Positions 1 through 5,780 of a stretch of 7,993 nucleotides of DNA are shown here, piece by piece. The DNA is taken from NCBI GenBank assembly GCA_027043685.1, contig JALUFI010000284.1, positions 1 through 7,993 on the forward strand, read 5' to 3'. A program made the translations under genes and the position numbers. Position 1 is the stretch's first letter. The number at the start of each line of letters is the position of its first letter. The stretch comes from Pyrodictiaceae archaeon. Lineage in GTDB: Archaea > Thermoproteota > Thermoprotei_A > Sulfolobales > Pyrodictiaceae. Under the pieces are notes generated by a model. The model made no database searches. It saw only the letters and a list, made by a program, of their open reading frames with translations, and had not been told where the DNA came from.

Positions 1-110
1 CCCCGTCTAAAAGCATTGCCCCGCCGAGGCGGCGAACCAAGTTAGAAGAAGGCAGGGGAACCCCCATCCTCCCGGGGAAAAGGGTGCCCAGGGGAGTGGC
101 GTCCACCAGT
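1..110 (+). other. Left-edge non-coding or upstream region of the PaREP1-like gene
   Basis: No gene is supported. TCTAAAAGC at 6-14 is a weak TATA-like match, which could drive the PaREP1-like gene. CTCCCGGG (69-76) can pair imperfectly with CCCAGGGGAG (87-96), placing a small hairpin just before the start. The PaREP1 frame stays open to the edge, so part of this could be coding if translation begins earlier. Confidence 0.25.
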
Positions 111-698
111 ATGCTCGAGAAGCCGCTGCCCAAGCCCCGCCGGGACCCCCCGGCCTACGCCCCGGCCAGGGCGGCTGAGGCACTGGTGGAGGCAACAGTA
201 GCACTCACTATGCTCGAAGAGGGAATGGTGCGCAACGCTGCCGGGAAGATGTTCCAGGCGTGAAGGGCGCTCACCGCCTCCCTCCTAGCACTCGGAGCGG
301 AGAAGCTAGGGGGCCGTGTCGACGAGCGCCGGCTCCGGGAGAGAGCCGTCCCCCGCGTGCCCGCGACGAGGCTCAAGCAGCTCTCCAGGCTAGTCGAGGA
401 GGCCCTCGGGCTAAGGCACTACAGCGCCCTGGTGGACAAGGCACTGGACCTCCACGACTACCAGTACCACGGTCCCGACCCAGACCTAGAGCCGAGCAAG
501 TACCGGGGCCCGGGCGAGGCGGCCGCCGACATACTATACCTCGCCAACGAGCTGGCCACACTGGCCAGTGAGAGGCTCCGCCCGCTCCTCAAGCGCCACG
601 GGGCCTGGACGAGGCTACACGAGGAGGCCCTGGCGGCGCTCGAGGAGAAGCTGCGCGGCGGACACGGGGAAAAGAGGAGCGGGGGAGAAGGGGCCTAG
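111..698 (+). pseudogene. PaREP1-like protein gene interrupted by an in-frame TGA
   Basis: Reading from ATG 111 to TAG 696-698 in one frame gives a protein of about 195 residues broken only by TGA at 261-263 (codon 51). The first part ends in RNAAGKMFQA; the frame resumes as RALTASLLALGAEKLGG and continues through PATRLKQ (about residue 84) to AAADILYLANELATL near the end. This resembles the crenarchaeal PaREP1/PaREP8 family, helical proteins of unknown function, whose core as I remember it is RNAAGKAFQAWKALLA. The TGA therefore sits where TGG (Trp) is expected. Frame and similarity continue across the stop, so one G-to-A change explains it: a young pseudogene or a sequencing error. The frame is also open upstream of 111, with GTG at 84 and 96 as other possible starts. 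A short product from GTG 357 is possible but would lack the N-terminal core. The family call comes from memory, not a search. Confidence 0.65.
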
Positions 699-949
699 AT
701 GTAGTTGCGGTAGCGCTCCGCCAGCTTCTCATCCGGGTTCAGCAGCACTGTCTCCCTGTAGTCCTCGTGGATTATCGCGTTGGTGGGGCACACCGTGTGG
801 CATATGAGGCACTGGACGCACTCCTCCGGCCTAGCGACCACCGGGTACCCGTCGGGGCCCTCCTCGTAGACGCCGTCGAAGGCGGTGCAGACCCTTACGC
901 AGTTGAGGCACTGCTTGCACCTATCCGTGACAATCGTTATCTTGACCAC
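695..949 (-). CDS. 2[4Fe-4S] ferredoxin, hydrogenase-operon electron carrier
   Basis: An 84-residue bacterial-type ferredoxin. Two cluster motifs are visible: C11-C14-C17-C21 (CKQCLNCVRVC) and C44-C47-C50-C54 (CVQCLICHTVCP). By analogy with the family, each [4Fe-4S] cluster takes three Cys from one motif and one from the other. The first motif lacks the usual Pro after its fourth Cys. There is a C-terminal tail of about 25 charged residues after the second motif, and no signal peptide. The GTG start is set by a perfect GGAGGTGA site with a 6-nt spacer that overlaps the stop codon of the hydrogenase large-subunit gene, so the two are transcribed, and probably translated, together. It most likely takes electrons from, or gives them to, the hydrogenase small subunit, as an integral subunit or a dedicated soluble carrier. 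The gene converges on the PaREP1-like gene and shares its CTAG stop. Confidence 0.88.
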   Translation of the reverse strand: MVKITIVTDRCKQCLNCVRVCTAFDGVYEEGPDGYPVVARPEECVQCLICHTVCPTNAIIHEDYRETVLLNPDEKLAERYRNYI

Positions 950-955
950 GCGGGG

Positions 956-963
956 TCACCTCC
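956..963 (-). promoter_or_regulatory. Perfect Shine-Dalgarno of the ferredoxin gene, overlapping a stop codon
   Basis: GGAGGTGA on the minus strand, 6 nt before GTG 949. Its last three bases are the TGA stop of the hydrogenase large subunit. A ribosome terminating there would sit on the ferredoxin initiation site. Confidence 0.85.
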
Positions 964-2407
964 ACTTCAGCATCCTTATGGGCTTCCAGTCCTCGTCCGC
1001 CACGACTATCCTCAGGGCTATCCTGTCCCTGCTCGCCGCGTGGGTCGCGCAGGCCATGCACGGGTCATAGCTCCTCACTATAGCAGCGGCGTGGGCGTAG
1101 ACCTCCCTGTCACTCATCTCGCCCAGGTTCTTGCCGACGAAGAACCTGCGGAGATCAGCCTCTATCGCCGCCGCGTTTATCGCCGTCGGGGTTATGATGT
1201 TGATGAAGGTCGCCTTGCCCTCCTCCGCCTTGTAGTGGTGTATCAGCGTCCCACGCGGCGCCTCTATCACGCCGACGCCCTCGCCCGTGTCCCTGCTCGG
1301 CGGCCTGTATATCGGGTCGCCTATGGGCTTCTTCACCTCCTCTGCTATCAGCTCGTAGAGCGCCGCCACCTCCACCAGGCGGAACGCCGTCGCCAGCAAC
1401 GGGTGGCGGAAGGGCTTGCCGAACTCCTCGGCCAGCTTGTCCCTAAGCTCATCCGCCCACTCCACGCCGTAGCTCTTCACAACGTTGGCCCTCGCCAGCG
1501 CGGAGACGTGGATGGTGCCCTCCCGGGGGTTCTGGGCCTTCCACTTCGTGGTCACCATCCTTATGTAGCTGTAGGGCACCGTGTACTCTTTGAGGAAGCG
1601 CAGGTAGTCCCTGCCCGTGTCGTTGAACTCCGCCTCAACGGAGCCGGTCTGCGGGTTGATTATCCTGACCTTGCCGTTGACTATGTCGTACTCGCCGTTG
1701 GGCCCGGCAAGCGCCATCATGTAGTTGTAGCCGGGCGGGTAGGCGTCTATCTTGTCCTTACCGTTCAGCATCATCTCGAGGCCCTTCTCTACGAAGAGCC
1801 TTGCGTCGCCCCGGTGCTTCTCGAAGCGCTCCTGGAGCTTCTCCACCTCCTCCCTGGGAGGCTTCCTCGCAACGCCGCCGGGGATGGCGTTTATCGGGTG
1901 GATGTCCCTGCCGCCGTAGACCTCGACAACCTTGTGGCCAAGCTCCATGACGGCTACTCCAGCCCTAACCAGCTCGGGGTCGTGGCGGCTGAGGGCGAAC
2001 ATGCTTCTCTTCTCGACGTCTATCGGCAGGAAGTCGGGCAGCCCGAACACCAGGGGGTGCAGCGCCTGGTTGTTGAGGTGGATGCCCATGTTGATGAGGT
2101 AGCGCACCCTCCACGCCTCGGGCGGGGCCTCGGCGCCGCGGGCCCCGTCGGCCGCCTTCACGCTCGCCACGTGGTGGGTGGCGCTGCAGACGCCGCATAT
2201 CATCGGGGTTATCCTTGGCAGCTCGTCGATGTTCATGCCTATCCACATGGTCTCGAACATCCTCGTGTCTACGCCCTCGTAGAGCACGTCCTCTATCTCG
2301 CCGCCGTTCCTGGTCTTGAAGACGACGAATGCATGGCCCTCTATGAGCGTCATGAGTAGCTTCTTCATCTTCTTGCGTATCTTCTCCTTCTCCTCGACCT
2401 GGGCCAC
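956..2407 (-). CDS. [NiFe]-hydrogenase large (catalytic) subunit, group 3-like
   Basis: Catalytic subunit for reversible H2 oxidation or H+ reduction. From GTG 2407 it has 483 residues. The N-terminal EGH motif is at 23-25. The L1 motif ICGVCSATHH supplies C71 and C74; the L2 motif DPCMACATH supplies C450 and C453. These four Cys should bind Ni, with Fe(CN)2CO bridged. EAPRGTLIH (about 390) carries the active-site canopy Arg. Twenty-seven residues follow the L2 His; in related enzymes such a tail is removed by a maturation protease, which is not encoded here. Some positions deviate: Met replaces the usual Arg before ICGVC, Leu replaces Arg before IEGH, and NQALH replaces the common SHxLH. I chose GTG 2407 because GGGGTGG lies 6 nt upstream, the spacing used by its neighbours; GTG 2437 would add 10 residues. 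DPCxxCATH and the partner subunit point to the FrhA/MvhA/HydA-like group 3 enzymes. The exact subgroup is unclear. Confidence 0.9.
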   Translation of the reverse strand: MAQVEEKEKIRKKMKKLLMTLIEGHAFVVFKTRNGGEIEDVLYEGVDTRMFETMWIGMNIDELPRITPMICGVCSATHHVASVKAADGARGAEAPPEAWRVRYLINMGIHLNNQALHPLVFGLPDFLPIDVEKRSMFALSRHDPELVRAGVAVMELGHKVVEVYGGRDIHPINAIPGGVARKPPREEVEKLQERFEKHRGDARLFVEKGLEMMLNGKDKIDAYPPGYNYMMALAGPNGEYDIVNGKVRIINPQTGSVEAEFNDTGRDYLRFLKEYTVPYSYIRMVTTKWKAQNPREGTIHVSALARANVVKSYGVEWADELRDKLAEEFGKPFRHPLLATAFRLVEVAALYELIAEEVKKPIGDPIYRPPSRDTGEGVGVIEAPRGTLIHHYKAEEGKATFINIITPTAINAAAIEADLRRFFVGKNLGEMSDREVYAHAAAIVRSYDPCMACATHAASRDRIALRIVVADEDWKPIRMLKWR

Positions 2408-2483
2408 GACTAACCACCCCACACACGTATACGTCACGGGGGTTTAAGCATGGATTGGGCCATGTGCCGGGAAACATGCGGGG
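2408..2483 (-). promoter_or_regulatory. Operon-internal spacer with TATA-like element and 10-bp palindrome
   Basis: This 76-nt gap between the small- and large-subunit genes is the only sizeable spacer in an otherwise overlapping operon. On the minus strand it holds CTTAAA (2443-2448), a weak archaeal TATA-like element, about 26 nt before the ribosome site region. It also holds a perfect palindrome, ACGTATACGT, at 2425-2434, between the TATA-like element and the ribosome site. An internal promoter with an operator, or an mRNA processing site, is possible. Sequence alone cannot prove it. Confidence 0.3.
2414..2420 (-). promoter_or_regulatory. Ribosome-binding site deciding the large-subunit start
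   Basis: GGGGTGG on the minus strand, 6 nt before GTG 2407. The spacing equals that of the small-subunit and ferredoxin genes. It favours GTG 2407 over the upstream in-frame GTG codons at 2422 and 2437, which have no comparable site. Confidence 0.65.
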
Positions 2484-3494
2484 CTAGGGGGGCTCCTCGG
2501 TCTCGCCTGCGGCGAACCTGGCCCTCTCCTCCAGCTTCTTCCGGAGGCTCGGGTCCCTCCTCGTCTCGACCAGCGCCTTCACTGCGTAGCCGTGGGGCTT
2601 GCCGCGGAGTATCTGGGAGGCGAATGTGAACACGTAGAACCTCCTCGCGCCGTAGACCTTCAGCAGCTTCTCTATAACCATGTCCAGGTCCTTGGTTGGG
2701 TCTAGGCCCGCGAGGGTGGCTATCTTCCTCGCCAGCGCGGTTATGATGTCCATGTCGCGTCTCTCAACTATCTCGTGGTGGGGGCCGCCGCAGCCGAAGC
2801 AGGGTATGCCGTGCCTGGGGCAGGGCGCGCCGCAGCCCAGGGTGGTGACGCTGCCGAGGCAGAGGTAGCCCTGGCTGAGGAAGCATGTCTCCGGGTCCGC
2901 GTCGGGGCCCGGCGGGCCTGGCTTGAACTCCAGCTTCTTGATGGGCTTCATCTTCCTGGGGCACTGGCTACACACAGTGCTGTCCGCCGTGGTGACGGGC
3001 TTGCCCTCGGCTATGGCGCGGAGGGTGAGCATTATGTGCTCGTAGGGCGGCGGGCACCTGGAGATAACGTAGTCCACGGGCACGAGGTCGGCTGGGGCGT
3101 AGGCCCTGGGGAGCATCTCGGAGCTCTCGGGTATCTCCTCCCTCCCGTATATCGCCTTCATGCTGAGCCTGGCGCTGAAGCTGTCTGCTGTGCCGCCTAT
3201 TCCGCCCCAGCTGGCGCAGCTCCCGAGCGCTATGAGCACGGTGGCTCTCTTCCTTATCTCGCGGAGCATCTCCAGGTTCTCCTTGGTCCTCACCAGGCCC
3301 TCTATCATGGCGACGTCTACGTGGTCGGGGAGCTTGGTGGACTCCACCACTAGGGGCCAGTAGACTATCTCGTACTTGTCCTGCAGGTCCTTGGCGAGCG
3401 CTATTGCGCGTAGCGCCTGTACCTCGCAGCCCCCGCAGCCGCTTAGGGGGACGAGGGCCAGGGTGTACTTGTCCTTACGGGGGAGCTTAGGCAT
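2484..3494 (-). CDS. [NiFe]-hydrogenase small subunit, group 3 (FrhG/MvhG/HydD-like)
   Basis: A 336-residue iron-sulfur subunit that carries electrons away from the Ni-Fe site. The proximal cluster ligands are visible as SGCGGCE (C20, C23), GSCASWGG (C93) and RCPPP (C147). Eight more Cys follow: CSQCPRK (C175, C178), C204, C212, C221, C225, C232 and C235, in the QGYLCLG...GCGAPC...PCFGCGGP pattern typical of cytoplasmic group 3 small subunits. That gives 12 Cys, enough for three [4Fe-4S] clusters. There is no Tat signal peptide and no C-terminal membrane anchor, so the enzyme should be cytoplasmic, unlike the Tat-exported group 1 enzymes. The ATG start overlaps the preceding gene by 8 bp (ATGCCTAA) and has GGTGA 6 nt upstream, which implies translational coupling. 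The last 40 residues are charged and less family-like. Confidence 0.9.
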   Translation of the reverse strand: MPKLPRKDKYTLALVPLSGCGGCEVQALRAIALAKDLQDKYEIVYWPLVVESTKLPDHVDVAMIEGLVRTKENLEMLREIRKRATVLIALGSCASWGGIGGTADSFSARLSMKAIYGREEIPESSEMLPRAYAPADLVPVDYVISRCPPPYEHIMLTLRAIAEGKPVTTADSTVCSQCPRKMKPIKKLEFKPGPPGPDADPETCFLSQGYLCLGSVTTLGCGAPCPRHGIPCFGCGGPHHEIVERRDMDIITALARKIATLAGLDPTKDLDMVIEKLLKVYGARRFYVFTFASQILRGKPHGYAVKALVETRRDPSLRKKLEERARFAAGETEEPP

Positions 3495-4452
3495 GGTTCG
3501 TCACCAGCTTGAAGGTCTTGGGCCTGGTGGTTGAGCGGAGGTCCACCCTGCGGCCCAGGAGGGTCTCGAGTATCCCGGCCATGAAGCCCTGGACGAGCCT
3601 CTTTACGAAGTCTGGGTGCTTGAGGCCCTCCTTCTCTATTATCTCCTCGAACCTGCTCCACTCGAGGACGAGGGTGTCGCCGGCCTCGAGCCTGGCTCGG
3701 AGCAGGCCCCGGAGCCCCCTGTTCATCAGCTCCACCGCCTCCTCGGGGGTCTCGGCCTCGTAGCCCTCAGCCATTATCTGGGCGCCGACTAGGCGGCCGT
3801 ACTCCTTGCCCGCCCTGTAGCTCATAGCGACGTTGCCGCCCAGGGTCATGTAGAGCGCGTCCGCCGTCGCATGCAGGAGCGCGGAGAGTGCCTCGAGGAG
3901 CTTCGCCCGGTACTCCTCGAGGCTCGGCGGCTTCGAGGAGACCTCGAGGCTGCCTGGAGGCTCGGGGCCGCGGAGTATGGCGGCGCGGAGGAGGCAGGCG
4001 TTCGGCCCCGCCCTCTCGAGGGCGACGCGGTACCTGCCGCCAAGCTTGTCCGCGAAGAGCCTCTCCAGGTAGGCGCAGAGTACCCTGCAGAGCGTCCTGC
4101 CGTAGGGGAGGTCCTCTAGGTAGAGTATCTGGCGCACCGGGCACTCCCTGGCTATGAGGTAGAAGGCCTTGCCCCTCTCCCCCTCGTCGCGGACCAGGCT
4201 CTCCCCAACCCTGTAGGTCTCCAGCCTGAACACCGTGTTCTCGTTGAGCCAGTTCAGTGCCTCGGCGATGTCCCTTGTCTCGGGGTGGTAGCGGTTGTAG
4301 AGCTCCCTGGCGGCGAGGTTCGCTAGGCCGCCGGTGGCGGAGGCGCCGACAGCCTCCTCTATGCCGACGGCAGCCATTGCTATGAGCTTGGCGTAGACCT
4401 CTATGAGGTCTACCTCCCTCTCCGCGGTGGGTGACTCAAGGAGGGCCTCCAC
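3487..4452 (-). CDS. Tandem V4R-like domain protein, first gene of hydrogenase operon
   Basis: A 321-residue protein I cannot name with certainty. It appears to be an internal duplication. Half 1 is about residues 17-160, with GGLANLAARELYNRY near 41-55. Half 2 is about 183-317, with VAMSYRAGKEYGRLVGA near 208-224. Each half has an N-terminal helix pair with a G-rich/YxAGxxxG-like segment, then an acidic helix and a last helix with LxxLLGxR or LxxKLGGR. This layout recalls the V4R (4-vinyl reductase) small-molecule-binding fold. Half 1 holds four Cys (C104 in RECPVR, C122, C126 in LCRVLCAYLE, C153 in GPNAC), matching Cys positions often kept in V4R proteins; half 2 has none. No signal peptide or membrane segment is seen. 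The GTG start has GGTGAT 6 nt upstream. As first gene of the hydrogenase operon and coupled to the small-subunit gene, it may act as a sensor, assembly factor or ligand-binding partner; this is inference. Confidence 0.6.
   Translation of the reverse strand: MEALLESPTAEREVDLIEVYAKLIAMAAVGIEEAVGASATGGLANLAARELYNRYHPETRDIAEALNWLNENTVFRLETYRVGESLVRDEGERGKAFYLIARECPVRQILYLEDLPYGRTLCRVLCAYLERLFADKLGGRYRVALERAGPNACLLRAAILRGPEPPGSLEVSSKPPSLEEYRAKLLEALSALLHATADALYMTLGGNVAMSYRAGKEYGRLVGAQIMAEGYEAETPEEAVELMNRGLRGLLRARLEAGDTLVLEWSRFEEIIEKEGLKHPDFVKRLVQGFMAGILETLLGRRVDLRSTTRPKTFKLVTNHA
3501..3505 (-). promoter_or_regulatory. Ribosome-binding site of the hydrogenase small-subunit gene
   Basis: GGTGA on the minus strand, 6 nt before ATG 3494 and inside the 3' end of the upstream coding region. 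It supports translational coupling of the two genes. Confidence 0.75.
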
Positions 4453-4458
4453 GACTTA

Positions 4459-4464
4459 ATCACC
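4459..4464 (-). promoter_or_regulatory. Ribosome-binding site of the first hydrogenase-operon gene
   Basis: GGTGAT on the minus strand, followed by TAAGTC and the GTG at 4452. It complements the 3' end of crenarchaeal 16S rRNA and fixes the start of the V4R-like gene. It also implies that the operon mRNA has a leader rather than being leaderless. Confidence 0.8.
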
Positions 4465-4552
4465 ATGGGCCATGAGTGGTGCGTGTACCGGCTGCTTGGC
4501 GGGCCTTGCCGCCCCGTGGGCGTGGCGTCCAGCACCCGGTAGTGTGGTGGAG

Positions 4553-4626
4553 AATTTTATTAGGTGATAGTCCAGTGGTACCGTTTCTCTTTGTAAACGA
4601 CCGGTTAAGCAACGCGTGTTAAACGA
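4553..4626. promoter_or_regulatory. Divergent promoter region with 26-bp-offset repeats
   Basis: The 245 bp between the hydrogenase operon (- strand) and the radical SAM gene (+ strand) contain the only AT-rich stretch nearby. AATTTTATTA at 4553-4562 is TATA-like in either direction. Two near-identical 10-mers, TTGTAAACGA (4591-4600) and TGTTAAACGA (4617-4626), are offset by exactly 26 bp. They could be TATA-like boxes for either gene or regulator sites. The rest of the spacer (4465-4550 and 4630-4697) is GC-rich and shows no gene. Transcript starts cannot be assigned from sequence. Confidence 0.4.
4575..4622 (+). other. Possible 15-codon leader ORF with strong ribosome site
   Basis: GTG 4575 is preceded by GGTGAT (4563-4568) at a 6-nt spacing, the same arrangement as the first hydrogenase gene. 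It opens a frame reading MVPFLFVNDRLSNAC and ending in TAA at 4620-4622. It lies in the divergent control region upstream of the radical SAM gene and overlaps both 10-bp repeats. It could encode a leader peptide or be chance; nothing but the ribosome site supports translation. Confidence 0.2.
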
Positions 4627-4697
4627 GTAGCTGTTGTATCCGGGCCGAGAATAGGGGCCCCGTACACCCGCCTGGGCCGCATGGGGGAGCCCCTTCC

Positions 4698-5780
4698 GTG
4701 GCCAGGAGAGGCGGCGTGAGCGGCGACGCGGTGGCCGTGGAGCGGCTGGGCGCCAGGCTCTACGCCCGGGCCTGGGGCCGCCCAGTGCTCTTCCTCGAGG
4801 AGCCCATGCCGCTCATGGGCCACATAGCGTTCGGAGTGATAGACAGGGGCACGAACGTGCTCCAGGTGAGGCCGACCACCATCTGCCCGCTGAGCTGCGT
4901 CTTCTGCAGCGTCGACGCGGGGCCCCGGAGCAGGTGGAGGAGGGCGGAGTACATAGTGGAGCCGCGGTGGCTCGCCAGCTGGGTCGGCGACGCTGCAAGG
5001 GAGAAGGGCGTCACCGTTGAGGCCCTCATAGACGGTGTGGGGGATCCCTTCACCTACCCCTGGCTCCCCCGCCTGGTCCGGCTCCTCAAGGAGACCGGGG
5101 TCGTGCACAGCGTGGCCGCGGAGACCCATGGGGAGACGCTGAGCAAGAGGCTGATAGACGAGCTGGAGGAGGCTGGGCTTGACAGGGTGAACCTCAGCAT
5201 CGAGAGCCTCGACCCCGAGAAGGCCAGGAGGCTCGCGGCGACCCCCTGGTACGACGTTGAGAGGGTGAGGAGGCTAGCGGAGTACATAGCCAGGGAGACC
5301 AGCATAGACCTCCACGTGACCCCGGTCTGGCTCCCCGGGGTCAACGACGAGGACGTGGTGGAGATAATTGAGTGGGCCTACAGGATAGGCGCGGGGAAGC
5401 GCTGGCCCCCCGTAACGGTGCAGAAGTACATCGCTCACCGCAGGGGCCGCCACCCGCCCGGCGTCCGGGAGCCGGGCTGGGACGAGTACTGGCGCTGGCT
5501 CCGCGAGCTGGAGGAGAGGACCGGGAAGAGGCTGACATGGAGCATGGAGGAGTGGGGGATGAGGAGGGCGCCCCGTGTCCGGAACCCGCTGCCCCGTGGC
5601 AGCAGGGTCGCGGTCCAGGTCGCGGCGCCTGGCTGGCTAAGGGGCGAGTGGCTTGCCGTCGCCCCTGGGCACCGGAGGGTGGTGACCCTGGTCTCCGCGC
5701 CCTGGGCTAGGCCGGGCCAGCTCGTGCCGGCCAGGATAATAAGCGACAAGGACGGGATACTCATCGCGCGCCCCGTCTAG
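4698..5780 (+). CDS. Radical SAM protein with C-terminal TRAM-like domain
   Basis: A 360-residue radical S-adenosylmethionine enzyme. The [4Fe-4S]-AdoMet motif is CPLSCVFC (C63, C67, C70). DGVGDPFTYP (112-121) looks like the SAM-binding GGEP-type motif, and VNLSIES (164-170) and HVTPVWLPGVND (206-217) are typical barrel strands. The last 60 residues, from RGSRVAVQVAAPGWLRGE to DKDGILIARP, resemble a TRAM beta-barrel, a fold that often binds RNA. This layout matches the archaeal family I know as COG2100, whose substrate is unknown, so RNA modification is only a guess. Start choice is uncertain: GTG 4698 has GGGGGAG about 8 nt upstream, while in-frame GTG 4716 has GGAG 7 nt upstream and would remove six residues. 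The gene is divergent from the hydrogenase operon and ends on a CTAG shared with the converging DUF2139 gene. Confidence 0.85.
   Translation: MARRGGVSGDAVAVERLGARLYARAWGRPVLFLEEPMPLMGHIAFGVIDRGTNVLQVRPTTICPLSCVFCSVDAGPRSRWRRAEYIVEPRWLASWVGDAAREKGVTVEALIDGVGDPFTYPWLPRLVRLLKETGVVHSVAAETHGETLSKRLIDELEEAGLDRVNLSIESLDPEKARRLAATPWYDVERVRRLAEYIARETSIDLHVTPVWLPGVNDEDVVEIIEWAYRIGAGKRWPPVTVQKYIAHRRGRHPPGVREPGWDEYWRWLRELEERTGKRLTWSMEEWGMRRAPRVRNPLPRGSRVAVQVAAPGWLRGEWLAVAPGHRRVVTLVSAPWARPGQLVPARIISDKDGILIARPV

Noticed and set aside
357..698. An independent 113-residue gene starting at GTG 357
   Set aside because: The same frame continues upstream through PaREP1-like sequence to the TGA and beyond, and no good ribosome site precedes 357; it is better read as the 3' part of the broken gene.
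767..2359. A 530-codon plus-strand open frame antisense to the hydrogenase large subunit
   Set aside because: It lies opposite a gene with intact catalytic motifs, its product has no recognisable domain, and its openness follows from the GC-rich codon pattern of the real gene.
2775..3353. A 192-codon plus-strand frame opposite the small subunit
   Set aside because: Shadow of a gene with all 12 cluster Cys in place; no domain in the translation.
4630..4697. GGGGCCCC palindrome and GGGGGAGCCCC hairpin before the radical SAM start
   Set aside because: Stems of four bases in GC-rich DNA are too weak to call a riboswitch or terminator.
4605..5129. A 174-codon minus-strand frame over the 5' half of the radical SAM gene
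   Set aside because: It covers the CxxxCxxC-encoding region of a well-supported gene and has no motif of its own.
5588..5603. Perfect hairpin GCTGCC-CCGT-GGCAGC
   Set aside because: Lies inside the radical SAM coding region at the domain linker; six-base GC stems are expected by chance in such DNA and there is no T-run, so it is not a terminator.
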